From assembly GCA_032622095.1 (NCBI GenBank), contig CP136063.1:65489897-65553896 (forward strand): a DNA stretch of 64,000 nt, read 5' to 3'. Each line of letters begins with the position of its first letter. Positions within the stretch are counted from its first letter, which is position 1. Positions 9,214-21,534 of the stretch are shown piece after piece. Source of the DNA: Siphonodentalium dalli (lineage: Eukaryota; Mollusca; Scaphopoda; Gadilida; Siphonodentaliidae). The notes beneath the pieces are model-generated. The model was not told the origin of the DNA. It saw nothing but the letters and a program-made list of their open reading frames with translations, and made no database searches. The position numbers and the translations under genes are program-made.

Positions 9214-12200
9214 CTAAAAACGGGCCATAATAGCGATAATGTTCGGTTTGTACATATACGTATTGAAGTCCGTGATGACCTGTTTTTACCAAATTTCAAC
9301 TGCGTGGGGTTGTATCCACTACCAGCGGTCACACTTTCTACACATATGCATCAACTAATGTGGAGGGATATCTCTGTAGAGTGTCCTGGTACCTCGAAAT
9401 TAGGTAGAAATGCCAATTTATATGAAATCACGACGAATATGTCGGGACCCGTGCGGACCTCGTGCTGTAGAAATCCAACTACGTGGGGTTAAATTGTAAT
9501 TAGGGCTGATGTGTTGACCACAATGACATACCTGTTATGTTCGTGGGTTATGCGTGTGGAGTGTCCTGGAGCCCTAAAAACGGGCCATAATAGCGATAAT
9601 GTTTGGTTTGTACATAGACGTATTGAAGTCCGTGATGACCTGTTTTTACCAAATTTCAACTGCGTGGGGTGGTTTTCCACTACCAGCGGTCACACTCTCT
9701 ACAAATATGCATCAACTAATGTGGAGGGATATCTCTGTAGAGTGTCCTGGTACCTCGAAATTAGGTAGAAATGCCAATTTATATGAAATCACGACGAATA
9801 TGTCGGGACCCGTGCTGACCTCGTGCTGTAGAAATCCAGCTGCGTGGGGTTAAATTGTAAATAGGGATGATGTGTTGACCACAATGATATACCTGTTATG
9901 TTCGTGGGTTATGCGTGTGTGGTGTCCTGGAGCCCTAAAAACGGGCCATAATAGCGATCATGTTCGGTTTGTACATAGACGTATTGAAGTCCGTGATGAC
10001 CTGTTTTTACCAAATTTCAACTGCGTGGGGTGATTTTCCACTACCAGCGGTCACACTCTCTACACATATGCATCAACTAATGTGGAGGGATATCTCTGTA
10101 GAGTGTCCTGGTACCTCGAAATTAGGTAGAAATGCCAATTTATATGAAATCACGACGAATATGTCGGGACCCGTGCTGACCTCGTGCTCTAGAAATCCAG
10201 CTGCGTGGGGTCAAATTGTAAATAGGGATGATGTGTTGACCACAATGACATGCCTGTTATGTTCGTGGGTTATGCGTGTGTGGTGTCCTGGAGCCCTAAA
10301 AACGGGTCATAATAGCGATAATGTTCGGTTTGTACATAGACGTATTGAAGTCCGTGATGACCTGTTTTTACCAAATTTCAACTGCGTGGGGCGGCTTTAC
10401 ACTACCAGCGGTCACACTGTCTACACATATGAATCAACTAATGTGGAGGGATATCTCTGTAGCGTGTCCTGGTACCTCGAAATTAGGTAGAAATGCCAAT
10501 TTATATTAAATCACGACGAATATGTCGGGACCCGTGCTGACCTCGTGCTCTAGAAATCCAGCTGCGTGGGGTTAAATTGTAAATAGGGATGATGTGTTGA
10601 CCACAATGACATGCCTGATATGTTCGTGGGTTATGCGTGTGTGGTGTCCTGGAGCCCTAAAAACGGGCCATAATAGCGATAATGTTCGGTTTGTACATAG
10701 ACGTATTGAAGTCCGTGATGACCTGTTTTTACCAAATTTCAACTGCGTGGGGCGGCTTTACACTACCAGCGGTCACACTGTCTACACATATGAATCAACT
10801 AATGTGGAGGGTTATCTCTGTAGAGTGTCCTGGTACCTCGAAATTAGGTAGAAATGCCAATTTATATGAAATCACGACGAATATGTCGGGACCCGTGCTG
10901 ACCTCGTGCTCTAGAAATCCAGCTGCGTGGGGTTAAATTGTAAATAGGGATGATGTGTTGACCACAATGACATGCCTGATATGTTCGTGGGTTATGCGTG
11001 TGTGGTGTCCTGGAGCCCTAAAAACGGGCCATAATAGCGATAATGTTCGGTTTGTACATAGACGTATTGAAGTCCGTGATGACCTGTTTTTACCAAATTT
11101 CAACTGCGTGGGGCGGCTTTACACTACCAGCGGTCACACTGTCTACACATATGAATCAACTAATGTGGAGGGTTATCTCTGTAGAGTGTCCTGGTACCTC
11201 GAAATTAGGTAGAAATGCCAATTTATATGAAATCACGACGAATATGTCGGGACCCGTGCTGACCTCGTGCTCTAGAAATCCAGCTGCGTGGGGTTAAATT
11301 GTAAATAGGGATGATGTCTTGACCACAATGACATGCCTGATATGTTCGTGGGTTATGCGTGTGTGGTGTCCTGGAGCCCTAAAAACGGGCCATAATAGCG
11401 ATAATGTTCGGTTTGTACATAGACGTATTGAAGTCCGTGATGACCTGTTTTTACCAAATTTCAACTGCGTGGGGCGGCTTTACACTACCAGCGGTCACAC
11501 TGTCTACACATATGAATCAACTAATGTGGAGGGTTATCTCTGTAGAGTGTCCTGGTACCTCGAAATTAGGTAGAAATGCCAATTTATATGAAATCACGAC
11601 GAATATGTCGGGACCCGTGCTGACCTCGTGCTCTAGAAATCCAGCTGCGTGGGGTTAAATTGTAAATAGGGATGATGTGTTGACCACAATGACATGCCTG
11701 ATATGTTCGTGGGTTATGCGTGTGTGGTGTCCTGGAGCCCTAAAAACGGGCCATAATAGCGATAATGTTCGGTTTGTACATAGACGTATTGAAGTCCGTG
11801 ATGACCTGTTTTTACCAAATTTCAACTGCGTGGGGCGGCTTTACACTACCAGCGGTCACACTGTCTACACATATGAATCAACTAATGTGGAGGGTTATCT
11901 CTGTAGAGTGTCCTGGTACCTCGAAATTAGGTAGAAATGCCAATTTATATGAAATCACGACGAATATGTCGGGACCCGTGCTGACCTCGTGCTCTAGAAA
12001 TCCAGCTGCGTGGGGTTAAATTGTAAATAGGGATGATGTGTTGACCACAATGACATGCCTGATATGTTCGTGGGTTATGCGTGTGTGGTGTCCTGGAGCC
12101 CTAAAAACGGGCCATAATAGCGATAATGTTCGGTTTGTACATAGACGTATTGAAGTCCGTGATGACCTGTTTTTACCAAATTTCAACTGCGTGGGGCGGC

Positions 12201-15200
12201 TTTACACTACCAGCGGTCACACTGTCTACACATATGAATCAACTAATGTGGAGGGTTATCTCTGTAGAGTGTCCTGGTACCTCGAAATTAGGTAGAAATG
12301 CCAATTTATATGAAATCACGACGAATATGTCGGGACCCGTGCTGACCTCGTGCTCTAGAAATCCAGCTGCGTGGGGTTAAATTGTAAATAGGGATGATGT
12401 CTTGACCACAATGACATGCCTGATATGTTCGTGGGTTATGCGTGTGTGGTGTCCTGGAGCCCTAAAAACGGGCCATAATAGCGATAATGTTCGGTTTGTA
12501 CATAGACGTATTGAAGTCCGTGATGACCTGTTTTTAAAAAATTTCAACTGCGTGGGGCGGCTTTACACTACCAGCGGTCACACTGTCTACACATATGAAT
12601 CAACTAATGTGGAGGGTTATCTCTGTAGAGTGTCCTTGTACCTCGAAATTAGGTAGAAATGCCAATTTATATGAAATCACGACGAATATGTCGGGACACG
12701 TGCTGACCTCGTGCTCTAGAAATCCAGCTGCGTGGGGTTAAATTGTAAATTGGGATGATGTGCTGACCACAATGACATGCCTGATATGTTCGTGGGTTAT
12801 GCGTGTGTGGTGTCCTGGAGCCCTAAAAACGGGCCATAATAGCGATCATGTTCGGTTTGTACATAGACGTATTGAAGTCCGTGATGACCTGTTTTTACCA
12901 AATTTCAACTGCGTGGGGTGGTTTTCCACTACCAGCGGTCACACTCTCTACACATATGCATCAACTAATGTGGAGGGATATCTCTGTAGAGTGTCCTGGT
13001 ACCTCGAAATTAGGTAGAAATGCCAATTTATATGAAATCACGACGAATATGTCGGGACCCGTGCTGACCTCGTGCTCTAGAAATCCAGCTGCGTGGGGTT
13101 AAATTGTAAATAGGGATGATGTGTTGACCACAATGACATGCCTGTTATGTTCGTGGGTTATGCGTGTGTGGTGTCCTGGAGCCCTAAAAACGGGCCATAC
13201 TAGCGATAATGTTCGGTTTGTACATAGACGTATTGAAGTCCGTGATGACCTGTTTTTACCAAATTTCAACTGCGTGGGGTGGTTTTCCACTACCAGCGGT
13301 CACACTCTCTACACATATGCATCAACTAATGTGGAGGGTTATCTTTGTAGAGTGTCCTGGTACCTCGAAATTAGGTAGAAATGCCAATTTATATGAAATC
13401 ACGACGAATATGTCGGGACCCGTGCTGACCTCGTGCTCTAGAAATCCAGCTGCGTGGGGTTAAATTGTAAATAGGGATGATGTGTTGACCACAATGACAT
13501 GCCTGATATGTTCGTGGGTTATGCGTGTGTGGTGTCCTGGAGCCCTAAAAACGGGCCATAATAGCGATAATGTTCGGTTTGTACATAGACGTATTGAAGT
13601 CCGTGATGACCTGTTTTTACCAAATTTCAACTGCGTGGGGCGGCTTTACACTACCAGCGGTCACACTATCTACACATATGAATCAACTAATGTGGAGGGT
13701 TATCTCTGTAGAGTGTCCTGGTACCTCGAAATTAGGTAGAAATGCCAATTTATATGAAATCACGACGAATATGTCGGGACCCGTGCTGACCTCGTGCTCT
13801 AGAAATCCAGCTGCGTGGGGTTAAATTGTAAATAGGGATGATGCGTTGACCACAATGACATGCCTGATATGTTCGTGGGTTATGCGTGCGTGGTGTCCTG
13901 GAGCCCTAAAAACGGGCCATAATAGCGATAATGTTCGGTTTGTACATAGACGTATTGAAGTCCGTGATGACCTGTTTTTACCAAATTTCAACTGCGTGGG
14001 GTGGTTTTCCACTACCAGCGGTCACACTCTCTACACATATGCATCAACTAATGTGGAGGGATATCTCTGTAGAGTGTCCTGGTACCTCGAAATTAGGTAG
14101 AAATGCCAATTTATATGAAATCACGACGAATATGTCGGGACCCGTGCGGACCTCGTGCTGTAGAAATCCAACTACGTGGGGTTAAATTGTAATTAGGGCT
14201 GATGTGTTGACCACAATGACATACCTGTTATGTTCGTGGGTTATGCGTGTGGAGTGTCCTGGAGCCCTAAAAACGGGCCATAATAGCGATAATGTTTGGT
14301 TTGTACATAGACGTATTGAAGTCCGTGATGACCTGTTTTTACCAAATTTCAACTGCGTGGGGTGGTTTTCCACTACCAGCGGTCACACTCTCTACAAATA
14401 TGCATCAACTAATGTGGAGGGATATCTCTGTAGAGTGTCCTGGTACCTCGAAATTAGGTAGAAATGCCAATTTATATGAAATCACGACGAATATGTCGGG
14501 ACCCGTGCTGACCTCGTGCTGTAGAAATCCAGCTGCGTGGGGTTAAATTGTAAATAGGGATGATGTGTTGACCACAATGACATGCCTGATATGTTCGTGG
14601 GTTATGCGTGCGTGGTGTCCTGGAGCCCTAAAAACGGGCCATAATATAGCGATAATGTTCGGTTTGTACATAGACGTATTGAAGTCCGTGGTGACCTGTT
14701 TTTACCAAATTTTAACTGCGTGGGGCGGCTTTACACTACCAGCGGTCACACTGTCTACAAATATGAATCAACTAATGTGGAGGGTTATCTCTGTAGAGTG
14801 TCCTTGTACCTCGAAATTAGGTAGAAATGCCAATTTATATGAAATCACGACGAATATGTCGGGACCCGTGCTGACCTCGTGCTCTAGAAATCCAGCTGCG
14901 TGGGGTTAAATTGTAAATAGGGATGATGTGTTGACCACAATGACATGCCTGATATGTTCGTGGGTTATGCGTGTGTGGTGTCCTGGAGCCCTAAAAACGG
15001 GCCATAATAGCGATCATGTTCGGTTTGTACATAGACGTATTGAAGTCCGTGATGACCTGTTTTTACCAAATTTCAACTGCGTGGGGTGGTTTTCCACTAC
15101 CAGCGGCCACACTCTCTACACATATGCATCAACTAATGTGGAGGGATATCTCTGTAGAGTGTCCTGGTACCTCGAAATTAGGTAGAAATGCCAATTTATA

Positions 15201-17663
15201 TGAAATCACGACGAATATGTCGGGACCCGTGCTGACCTCGTGCTCTAGAAATCCAGCTGCGTGGGGTTAAATTGTAAATAGGGATGATGTGTTGACCACA
15301 ATGACATGCCTGATATGTTCGTGGGTTATGCGTGTGTGGTGTCCTGGAGCCCTAAAAACGGGCCATAATAGCGATAATGTTCGGTTTGTACATAGACGTA
15401 TTGAAGTCCGTGGTGACCTGTTTTTACCAAATTTCAACTGCGTGGGGCGGCTTTACACTACCAGCGGTCACACTGTCTACACATATGAATCAACTAATGT
15501 GGAGGGTTATCTCTGTAGAGTGTCCTGGTACCTCGAAATTAGGTAGAAATGCCAATTTATATGAAATCACGACGAATATGTCGGGACCCGTGCTGACCTC
15601 GTGCTCTAGAAATCCAGCTGCGTGGGGTTAAATTGTAAATAGGGATGATGTGTTGACCACAATGACATGCCTGATATGTTCGTGTGTTATGCGTGCGTGG
15701 TGTCCTGGAGCCCTAAAAACGGGCCATAATAGCGATAATGTTCTGTTTGTACATAGACGTATTGAAGTCCGTGATGACCTGTTTTTACCAAATTTCAACT
15801 GCGTGGGGTGGTTTTCCACTACCAGCGGTCACACTCTCTACACATATGCATCAACTAATGTGGAGGGATATCTCTGTAGAGTGTCCTGGTACCTCGAAAT
15901 TAGGTAGAAATGCCAATTTATATGAAATCACGACGAATATGTCGGGACCCGTGCTGACCTCGTGCTCTAGAAATCCAGCTGCGTGGGGTTAAATTGTAAA
16001 TAGGGATGATGTGTTGACCACAATGACATGCCTGTTATGTTCGTGGGTTATGCGTGTGTGGTGTCCTGGAGCCCTAAAAACGGGCCATACTAGCGATAAT
16101 GTTCGGTTTGTACATAGACGTATTGAAGTCCGTGATGACCTGTTTTTACCAAATTTCAACTGCGTGGGGTGGTTTTCCACTACCAGCGGCCACACTCTCT
16201 ACACATATGCATCAACTAATGTGGAGGGATATCTCTGTAGAGTGTCCTGGTACCTCGAAATTAGGTAGAAATGCCAATTTATATGAAATCACGACGAATA
16301 TGTCGGGACCCGTGCTGACCTCGTGCTCTAGAAATCCAGCTGCGTGGGGTTAAATTGTAAATAGGGATGATGTGTTGACCACAATGACATGCCTGATATG
16401 TTCGTGGGTTATGCGTGTGTGGTGTCCTGGAGCCCTAAAAACGGGCCATAATAGCGATAATGTTCGGTTTGTACATAGACGTATTGAAGTCCGTGGTGAC
16501 CTGTTTTTACCAAATTTCAACTGCGTGGGGCGGCTTTACACTACCAGCGGTCACACTGTCTACACATATGAATCAACTAATGTGGAGGGTTATCTCTGTA
16601 GAGTGTCCTGGTACCTCGAAATTAGGTAGAAATGCCAATTTATATGAAATCACGACGAATATGTCGGGACCCGTGCTGACCTCGTGCTCTAGAAATCCAG
16701 CTGCGTGGGGTTAAATTGTAAATAGGGATGATGTGTTGACCACAATGACATGCCTGATATGTTCGTGTGTTATGCGTGCGTGGTGTCCTGGAGCCCTAAA
16801 AACGGGCCATAATAGCGATAATGTTCTGTTTGTACATAGACGTATTGAAGTCCGTGATGACCTGTTTTTACCAAATTTCAACTGCGTGGGGTGGTTTTCC
16901 ACTACCAGCGGTCACACTCTCTACACATATGCATCAACTAATGTGGAGGGGTATCTCTGTAGAGTGTCCTGGTACCTCGAAATTAGGTAGAAATGCCAAT
17001 TTATATGAAATCACGACGAATATGTCGGGACCCGTGCTGACCTCGTGCTCTAGAAATCCAGCTGCGTGGGGTTAAATTGTAAATAGGGATGATGTGTTGA
17101 CCACAATGACATGCCTGTTATGTTCGTGGGTTATGCGTGTGTGGTGTCCTGGAGCCCTAAAAACGGGCCATACTAGCGATAATGTTCGGTTTGTACATAG
17201 ACGTATTGAAGTCCGTGATGACCTGTTTTTACCAAATTTCAACTGCGTGGGGTGGTTTTCCACTACCAGCGGTCACACTCTCTACACATATGCATCAACT
17301 AATGTGGAGGGATATCTCTGTAGAGTGTCCTGGTACCTCGAAATTAGGTAGAAATGCCAATTTATATGAAATCACGACGAATATGTCGGGACCCGTGCTG
17401 ACCTCGTACTCTAGAAATTCAGCTGCGTGGGGTTAAATTGTAATTAGGGCTGATGTGTTGACCACAATGACATACCTGCTATATTCGTGGGTTATGCCTG
17501 TGTGGTGTCCTGGAGCCCTAAACACGGGCCATAATAGCGATCATGTTCGGTTTGTACATAGAAGTATTGAATTCCGTGATGACCTGCTTTTGCCAAATTT
17601 CAACTGCGTGGAGCGGTTTTCCACTACCAGAGGTCACACTGTCTACACATATGCATCAACTAA
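9214..17663. repeat. 361 bp satellite array, 23 full monomers plus one partial
   Basis: The block starting CTAAAAACGGGCCATAATAG recurs at 9214, 9574, 9935, 10296 and so on to 17518. The interval is 361 bases except for one 360 (first) and one 363 (an AT insertion at about 14645). Two main monomer types alternate: one with CGGCTTTACACTACCAG and a GAATCA box, the other with TGGTTTTCCACTACCAG and a GCATCA box. Neighbouring monomers from about 10.6 to 12.4 kb are nearly identical, which indicates recent homogenisation. Each monomer holds overlapping 84-85 codon frames, but 361 is not a multiple of 3 and no family is recognised, so the array is called non-coding. Confidence 0.95.
14928..17093. repeat. 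Higher-order repeat of three satellite monomers (1083 bp)
   Basis: Private variants recur exactly three monomers apart: AGCGGCCAC at about 15108 and 16189, GTGGTGACC at about 15410 and 16493, TTCTGTTTG at about 15742 and 16825, and TCGTGTGTT near 15680 and 16764. The unit is two B-type monomers around one A-type monomer. A longer duplication is also visible: private changes near 9447-9600 recur near 14140-14295, 13 monomers later. Confidence 0.85.
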
Positions 17664-17905
17664 TTGTTCCCGGGATCAAAGTAGGCATATATACCAAATT
17701 TGAGTGGGATAGGTCAAGGTCCAGAAACATGCCTAGATGAGCATATATGAGAGAGGTCAAGGTCAAGGACGCGATCGCATGTGAAATTTGACACACCCGT
17801 ATTGTTCCCGGGATCAAATTATGCCTACATATTAAATTTTAGTCGGATCGGTCGAGGTCCAGAAACATGCCTATATGAGCATATATGAGCGAGGTCAAGG
17901 TCAAG
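17664..17905. repeat. Two 138 bp-period repeats at the satellite end
   Basis: TTGTTCCCGGGATCAAA starts at 17664 and again at 17802. Both copies continue with GGTC(A/G)AGGTCCAGAAACATGC and GAGGTCAAGGTCAAGG. The second copy is cut short and runs into a degenerate piece of satellite monomer, so the pair appears to have inserted into the satellite. Confidence 0.75.
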
Positions 17906-18012
17906 GCTAATGTCGGGACTAGTGCTGAGCTCGTTCTGATAAGTCGGGGCTCTGTAGGGTGTTATTTTAATTACCACTGGTGCGCTGACCACAATGACAT
18001 ATTTATGATGTC
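17906..18012. repeat. Degenerate relic of a satellite monomer
   Basis: Blocks such as AATGTCGGGACTAGTGCTGA and GCTGACCACAATGACAT align in order with the monomer parts AATATGTCGGGACCCGTGCT and GTTGACCACAATGACATGC. Many substitutions mark it as an old copy outside the homogenised array. Confidence 0.7.
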
Positions 18013-18027
18013 GGTGGGTATATACGA

Positions 18028-18090
18028 TCTGATCGCGATTTACGATCGCGATCGCGGGGCGCGATCGCGGTTGGCTAACAGAATCGTACA

Positions 18091-18149
<59 letters not shown>
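18028..18149. repeat. GCGATCGC-rich palindromic cluster followed by (AT)n microsatellite
   Basis: Several overlapping copies of CGATCGCG and GCGATCGC lie at about 18028-18070. Alternating TA then runs from about 18095 to 18149 without interruption. Both segments could form cruciform or slipped structures. Confidence 0.85.
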
Positions 18150-18153
<4 letters not shown>

Positions 18154-18262
18154 TAATGTGCAGTACTGGAATGTATAGCCATATGTGCGTATATGTCAAT
18201 AGAATATCTCCATGGAAATAAACGAAGTTGAATATAAAATGTTCATAATACATAATATAGTT

Positions 18263-18340
18263 CCAGTCTCTATAAAATGAAACGTACACTCGCGGTAACG
18301 CGAGCGATAGGGAGTGTACGTTTCTTTTTAAAGAGACTGG
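18263..18340. mobile_element. Miniature hairpin element of about 78 bp
   Basis: CCAGTCTCTATAAAATGAAA at 18263 and its near reverse complement ending at 18340 form arms of about 29 bases with few mismatches, around a GCGGTAACGCGAGC-type loop. No clear target duplication is seen, although TATAG occurs on both sides. Confidence 0.55.
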
Positions 18341-18536
18341 TATAGTTGGAAAAGTGAAAATAATTGTCGAACTGACTCGATGTAGACAGCATTGTGGATT
18401 GTCCCCCATTGGAATCATATTCTTACACGGCTACGTCATCAGAAGTCAAATTCGTCCCGCAATGTCTATATTGAATCAGAACATATTGTTATGAATGTAT
18501 CTATAGAATCTATTTTTTTTCTATCTTTCATTTCAG

Positions 18537-18984
18537 ATTTTATACGGGTGTTATCGGTGAGGTGTTATCTTTGGAAGAATATGCCCTCCTGCTCGATTTG
18601 TCCGTAGCCACCATTGACAACGAATCAGCCATTCATGATGGATCGGATATCTTCACGGGTGAAGCGAGTATATTTGGGGCGATGGAATTGAACGAACCAC
18701 AGTTTTCCAGCACACCTATATCAAACCGCGTTCCGAGACGTTCCAGTGTGCTGAGTGTTCATACAGCTCTAAATATAAGCAGAACAAATATTCAGTTAGG
18801 CGAAGATTTTGGGGCTATAGCAAATACGAGGGTGGTCGTTTCGAAGCCCAGATTTGATTTCAAATGCATCCGAATAACCTACCCTGAACGGCTCTTTAAT
18901 TCCAAATCTAAAAATTACAATGACAGCGATATTATCGAGAATTATCTGTCATATTTAGATGCTGATTCTCAATGCATCGAATAA
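18537..18984 (+). CDS. Terminal exon of an unrecognised protein-coding gene
   Basis: A strong acceptor (T-rich tract, TTTCATTTCAG) ends at 18536. After one base of a split codon the frame is open from 18538 to the TAA at 18982-18984, about 149 codons. The translation is acidic and Ser/Asn-rich, with a block near the end reading RITYPERLFNSKSKN. No domain was recognised. The upstream exons were not found. An AATAAA lies near 19126. A chance open frame is possible, but acceptor, phase and length together favour a real last exon. Confidence 0.45.
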
Positions 18985-20120
18985 GCGCACACCAGATTTG
19001 CCTGCCAATGAATAACCGCTTTGGTGGAAACGAATAATCGCCTGTCATGTATATTGTTTTACTCAGGAATACTCCCATAAGTATATGAAATCAGATGAAA
19101 GTCTAATAATTCCAGGTCAGGCTGTTAATAAACATTATAAAAATGACGACATATTCCCCGTTTTGATCCATTGTAAGATTTTATTACATTTGAAGTGGTC
19201 CACGTGGTCAAAATTGTGTCGCACAACGCGTGATTTGGGCTTCACTTTTGTCTTCTGAAAAATTAAATATCACGAGGGACTCTTAATATACCGTCTATAA
19301 CGATATATATACCCAATGGAATCGAAATATTTCTCATTCAATTTGGTTATAACTAGATACTCACCATTTTCGTCGTCGTTTCTCACAATTGTTTTCTTGA
19401 TGACAACAAAATCGAACTGAATCATCGCAAATATCGCGAACGAATCATCGCAAATAAGGCGAAGGAACTGATTCTTTGATCGCAGCTGAGCCCCAGTGCT
19501 GATAAAAGATTTTTTTCGAAAATTAGGCGGAAACAGTAATTGTGTTAAAATAAGTTCACGTGGTTAAAAAGTAATATTTTAGACAGAAAAAAAAATGATT
19601 TACCTGCTGCGCTCTCATCGGCCACCCGTTAGAATACGTGGTAAAAGTTAATGGCGAACCAAAATTTATAGTAGCTATAAATAGACAATCGAATATGACA
19701 AGGGTGATAATTCACTGAAAAGTTCTCACTTCCGCTTTAGATCAGATCTGAAGCTTTGAAGCACGTTTTCGCGAACGGGACGCTTTTTACGAAGCAAAAG
19801 CTATAAGAAGAATATATTTCACTTGTTTATTTTGTGGTAGGTGAAGCTAAACATTGAATACGTATATTCTGAGTCCCATGGCCTTGTTCCAATTATCTCC
19901 GACACAACTTATCAATTGTTGTGATTACCGTTATATCAGTTTCACACCTGAGTACCTGGTCAAAACAGCTGATCCCTACAGGTATTAGATTATATTTGAT
20001 TTTGTTAGCAGCAATAAACACGTTGAAAGTAATTTTACACAAAATAGTGTAACATTATGTGAATATAAACTGTATGTATAACATAAGTAAAAGTGGTTTA
20101 TATATATTATACTGTGTGCA
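18985..20120. other. Non-coding stretch downstream of the 18.5 kb exon
   Basis: An AATAAA-containing segment near 19126 may be the 3' UTR end. A small imperfect direct repeat of AATCATCGCAAATA lies near 19423-19455. Nothing else was recognised. Confidence 0.45.
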
Positions 20121-20121
20121 T

Positions 20122-20272
20122 TCAAGCCTTGAAATCGTGTGCCTGTCATTTGCAGAATGAGGTCCCCAGAGGGTGAATTTGGTGATGCCAACACGCTTTG
20201 CTGTTTAGTATCACTAAATTTGCCCTCTGGGGACCTCATTCTGCAAATGACAGACACTATTTCAAGGCTCGG
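20122..20272. mobile_element. Foldback element of about 150 bp
   Basis: The left arm contains GTCATTTGCAGAATGAGGTC then CCCAGAGGG. The right arm is its reverse complement, with CCCTCTGGGGACCTCATTCT. Pairing spans about 60 bases per arm around a short loop near 20195. It has no coding function; short frames on both strands are products of the palindrome. Confidence 0.85.
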
Positions 20273-20334
20273 ATGTATAATATATGTAACAATCTCATTG
20301 AAAGCTGTGATGTGTAAAGTATTGTAGTGACAGT

Positions 20335-20819
20335 CACAGGCATTCTAAACAGTTGTGGAAGAGCACAGGGGTGGGTCTTTAGTGAACCATCAGTCGCTAT
20401 AACACAAACATTTATGGGGCTCTGAGTCTTGGTCAGGCAGGGTCTATATTAAACTGAGCCTACATTTAAAATAAAAGTCTTCATCATGCATTTATTTGAT
20501 ACTGTACTCGTGCTAAACGGAACGCATTCCATAATTGAGAGATATCATATTATATATTTTTGCAAAAATTGAGGACCTCACAATTAGCAAACATTAACAC
20601 TACCTCAATCAAATTAAGCCGATTTAATCCCTTCTAATTAATGGGGCCGACTTCGAGTAGGGACGTCTTCGTATGGGCCCGACTCCGTGGGGGGGGGCGA
20701 CTTCTCCATATACCGCCCACTTACCTTACTATAAATGGACTTCTTGTACAAAATGATTGAGAATAGATGCATTAAATTTATATTTATTAAGATCTCAATC
20801 ACTGTTTAGAAGGCCTGTG
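20335..20819. mobile_element. Non-autonomous hAT-like element with 8 bp target duplication (copy 1, 485 bp)
   Basis: The left terminus is CACAGGCATTCTAAACAGT and the right terminus is the reverse complement of CACAGGCCTTCTAAACAGT. The element is flanked on both sides by GTGACAGT (20327-20334 and 20820-20827). An 8 bp duplication with CA...TG ends is typical of hAT transposons. The interior has no transposase frame and contains a G-rich direct repeat near 20642-20715 (GCCGACTTC, GCGACTTC). Confidence 0.85.
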
Positions 20820-20827
20820 GTGACAGT

Positions 20828-21534
20828 ACATATTATTGAAAATCAGTTGGTTGCACTCACTGGACTGTCATACAGTGTATGACTGAATGCTATCAGGTTA
20901 ACATAATAACAAGCCCAATGCCCATTTATTTCCAATATATGGTGCTCAGGGGGACACAGTTTTTAGTTACCGTAATTATAAGGGAGAGGCAAGTTATACA
21001 TTTTGAACTTCACATTCTTGGAGTTCTAAAGAAGTGAAAGGCAATATTATCAAGATCAAATCAAGGACATTCGATAAAGTGAGCCGGATTGTCATTCACA
21101 TAACTTAGCTGCAGCATGCTGTGTCATTCTATAGGCTGCTTTCCAGATATATATACATTCTGGCAATTTTCTTCCCTTTTTCCATGTTGTCCGCCACTTG
21201 CCGCTCATGGCACATTCATTGCTGACAATTAATTCCATCAATTCCATCATATTTCAACAGAATATAACCTTAAGTAAGACAAGGACACAATATTACCTAA
21301 CTGAGTGAATCCTGGTGTGTTCTATGTCATGGGTTCGACTTTGGAGCATTTCTCGAAATATGAATTTGTCATGTCTTAAAACTGAAATTTTTTCAAAGTC
21401 AATTTTTCTAACTTAGACAAATTCTAAGTAATGAAACTCAATCAAATGGTTATGTTTATGTTCTAAATTACTACAATACCCAAAATATTTCAACAAAATC
21501 TCAAATACAAAAAAGTTTGTAATGTTGCTACATA
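20828..21534. other. Non-coding stretch
   Basis: No gene-like frame, array or terminal repeat was recognised between the hAT-like element and the SGNH repeat unit. Confidence 0.4.

Noticed and set aside
9304-17740. Dozens of 62-176 codon plus-strand frames (and some minus-strand ones) in the satellite, with very similar products
   Set aside because: They recur once per 361 bp monomer in two overlapping frames, and their similarity follows from DNA homogenisation. The monomer length is not a multiple of three, there are no splice signals and no recognised domain.
21331-21350. GGTTCGACTTT string resembling a tRNA or SINE B box
   Set aside because: No matching A box at the right distance and no cloverleaf could be drawn.
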